From Bacteroidales bacterium UBA6192 (lineage in GTDB: Bacteria; Bacteroidota; Bacteroidia; Bacteroidales; F082), in assembly GCA_002422725.1 (NCBI GenBank), contig DITE01000023.1:1-64000 (forward strand): 64,000 nucleotides of DNA, in the 5' to 3' direction. The position numbers were made by a program, and so were the translations under genes. Each line of letters starts with the position of its first letter. The stretch's first letter is position 1. The notes below the pieces were generated by a model. The model saw only the letters and a program-made list of their open reading frames with translations. It was not told where the DNA came from and ran no database searches. This document shows positions 62,976 through 64,000 of this stretch, piece after piece.

Positions 62976-63539
62976 TTGAAATACCTCATCGTTGGTTTGG
63001 GCAATATTGGAGCAGAATATGCCTTCACGCGCCATAATATCGGATTTATGGTTGCCGATGCACTTTGCCACAATCTCGAAGGTAAGTTTGTTACCGGACG
63101 ATTAGCCCAGCACGCCTTGCTTAAATACCGGAGCAAACCTCTGGTGGTTATCAAGCCCTCAACTTTTATGAATCTGAGTGGCAAAGCTGTGCAATACTGG
63201 TTGCGACACGAAGATATTCCTGTTGAAAATATGCTTGTGCTGGTCGATGATATTGCCTTGCCGACAGGACAGCTGAGGATGAAGAAAAAAGGCGGTGATG
63301 CAGGTCACAACGGCTTGAACGATATCATCCAGACGCTGGGAACCAATGAGTTTGCCCGCCTGCGTTTTGGCATAGGCGACGATTTTCCGAAAGGCAGACA
63401 GGTTGACTATGTGTTGGGTGAATGGAGCCGCCAGGAATCGGATATCATTCTGCCAAAGATTGATATTGCGGTGGATATGATCAAAAGCTTTGTCGCCATC
63501 GGGATCGAAAGGACAATGACTGCCTTTAACAACAAATGA
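62976..63539 (+). CDS. pth: Peptidyl-tRNA hydrolase
   Basis: The product has 187 residues. The start is the TTG at 62976, giving the conserved MKYLIVGLGNIGAEYAFTRHNIGF; no ATG is available upstream in frame, and one further in would remove the active-site region. Family motifs: TRHNIGF (catalytic His), KPSTFMNLSGKAV, VLVDDIALPTGQLRMKKKGGDAGHNGLNDI and RLRFGIGDDFPKG. It releases tRNA from prematurely dropped peptidyl-tRNA and is essential in most bacteria. The N-terminal strand is intact, so the TTG is a true start and not a frame error. Confidence 0.95.
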   Translation: MKYLIVGLGNIGAEYAFTRHNIGFMVADALCHNLEGKFVTGRLAQHALLKYRSKPLVVIKPSTFMNLSGKAVQYWLRHEDIPVENMLVLVDDIALPTGQLRMKKKGGDAGHNGLNDIIQTLGTNEFARLRFGIGDDFPKGRQVDYVLGEWSRQESDIILPKIDIAVDMIKSFVAIGIERTMTAFNNK

Positions 63540-63556
63540 TTCGGTTTTTTTGGTTT

Positions 63557-64000
63557 TCAGATTGGACGCAACTCCCATCCTTTATCTGAAAAATGCATCT
63601 GTTCCGCATAACCTGCTGATTTTAATGCATCATTGGCTTCGGGAAACAACATCTGCAGTTCCTCTGCCTGATGGGCGTCGGAACTAATCAGCACGGGAAC
63701 ATGCATTGAATTCATTTTTTGCAATATCCAACCGGAAGGGAAGAAGCTGTCGGAACGTTTTTTATACACCCCACGGGTATTGATTTCAACAATAAGGTTT
63801 TTTTCTCTGATCAGTTGCAGGGTTTCCATCACCATGTCTCTGTACCAGGCTTCATCTTCGGTAAAAAAACGATTCTGATTGTGCATCTTGATCTTGTCGA
63901 AATGACCGATCACATCAAAAACTTCCTGTTCAATCATTTGATTGGTTTGCCTGAAGAAAGCCCCAACGGCTTTGCGGATATCGTTGCCAAAAAATGTTGC
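63557..64000 (-). CDS. Histidinol-phosphatase, PHP family (5' part missing at right edge)
   Basis: The stop lies at 63557 and the frame stays open to the window edge, so the N-terminus is missing. About 147 residues are present. PHP motifs visible: VFDVIGHFDKIKMHN (metal-binding His and Asp), LIVEINTRG (metal-binding Glu) and VPVLISSDAHQAEEL (D-x-H metal motif). The KM/F-x-KIKMHN and IEQEVFDV pattern fits HisJ-type histidinol-phosphate phosphatase of histidine synthesis. Other PHP phosphoesterases cannot be fully excluded without the N-terminus. It converges on pth with a 17-bp gap. Confidence 0.8.
   Translation of the reverse strand, partial: ATFFGNDIRKAVGAFFRQTNQMIEQEVFDVIGHFDKIKMHNQNRFFTEDEAWYRDMVMETLQLIREKNLIVEINTRGVYKKRSDSFFPSGWILQKMNSMHVPVLISSDAHQAEELQMLFPEANDALKSAGYAEQMHFSDKGWELRPI

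Overview
The window looks like chromosomal DNA of a free-living member of the Bacteroidota (Bacteroidia, probably Bacteroidales-like; the genus cannot be told from this sequence). The reasons are: several proteins with type IX secretion (T9SS) C-terminal sorting domains; repeated promoters of the Bacteroidota form TTG-N20-TAnnTTTG with almost no Shine-Dalgarno sequences; a LytS/LytTR two-component pair whose sensor has Reg_prop and Y_Y_Y domains; the gene run ftsX - DUF3098 - uppP - truB - queA; and a fused isobutyryl-CoA mutase. No rRNA, tRNA or CRISPR array was recognised.

Layout. 1-9.7 kb: a partial pabB, two YceI-family genes around a sensor/regulator pair, an OB-fold protein, an exo/endonuclease/phosphatase protein, a carboxypeptidase-regulatory-like protein, an MscS channel and comF. 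9.8-14 kb: a fused DppD-DppF-type ABC ATPase and RNase R. 14-18.5 kb: T9SS cargo genes and remnants next to a REP-associated tyrosine transposase (RAYT) with its palindromes. 18.5-23.2 kb: a three-repeat NDIPFDT secreted protein, then a nitrite/NO module (ric, Rrf2 regulator, copper nitrite reductase with fused cytochrome c, nirV-like, SCO). 23.4-29 kb: a tripartite RND efflux operon. 29-30.2 kb: rlmN.

30.2-38.1 kb is an AT-rich accessory island. It holds simple repeats, an inverted repeat, a rhuM-family gene broken by a 271-bp deletion derivative of the RAYT element with perfect 33-bp terminal inverted repeats, and a complete four-gene SMC/Toprim locus that I read as a Wadjet (JetABCD / MksFEBG-like) anti-plasmid defence system. 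This is the most notable system in the window.

38.2-47 kb: threonine aldolase, icmF, a predicted outer-membrane barrel, a small histidine kinase with a lone receiver, a PPOX-fold protein and a fasciclin protein. 47.2-56.3 kb: a glycan-degradation cluster (DUF4838 lipoprotein, GH3 with PA14, GH29 fucosidase) bordered by palindromic CCCCGAAGGGG repeat arrays. The second array surrounds an IS200-type transposase whose last codons form the start of each repeat unit. 56.4-64 kb: a housekeeping block (queA, truB, uppP, DUF3098, ftsX on the minus strand; a VanX-like dipeptidase, prs, rplY/ctc and pth on the plus strand) and a partial PHP-family histidinol-phosphatase at the right edge.

Many start sites were trimmed to the first ATG that gives a sensible N-terminus; four genes appear to use TTG (3066-5966, 7816-8433, 59374-60255, 62976-63539). 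Family assignments come from motif reading only; no database search was possible.
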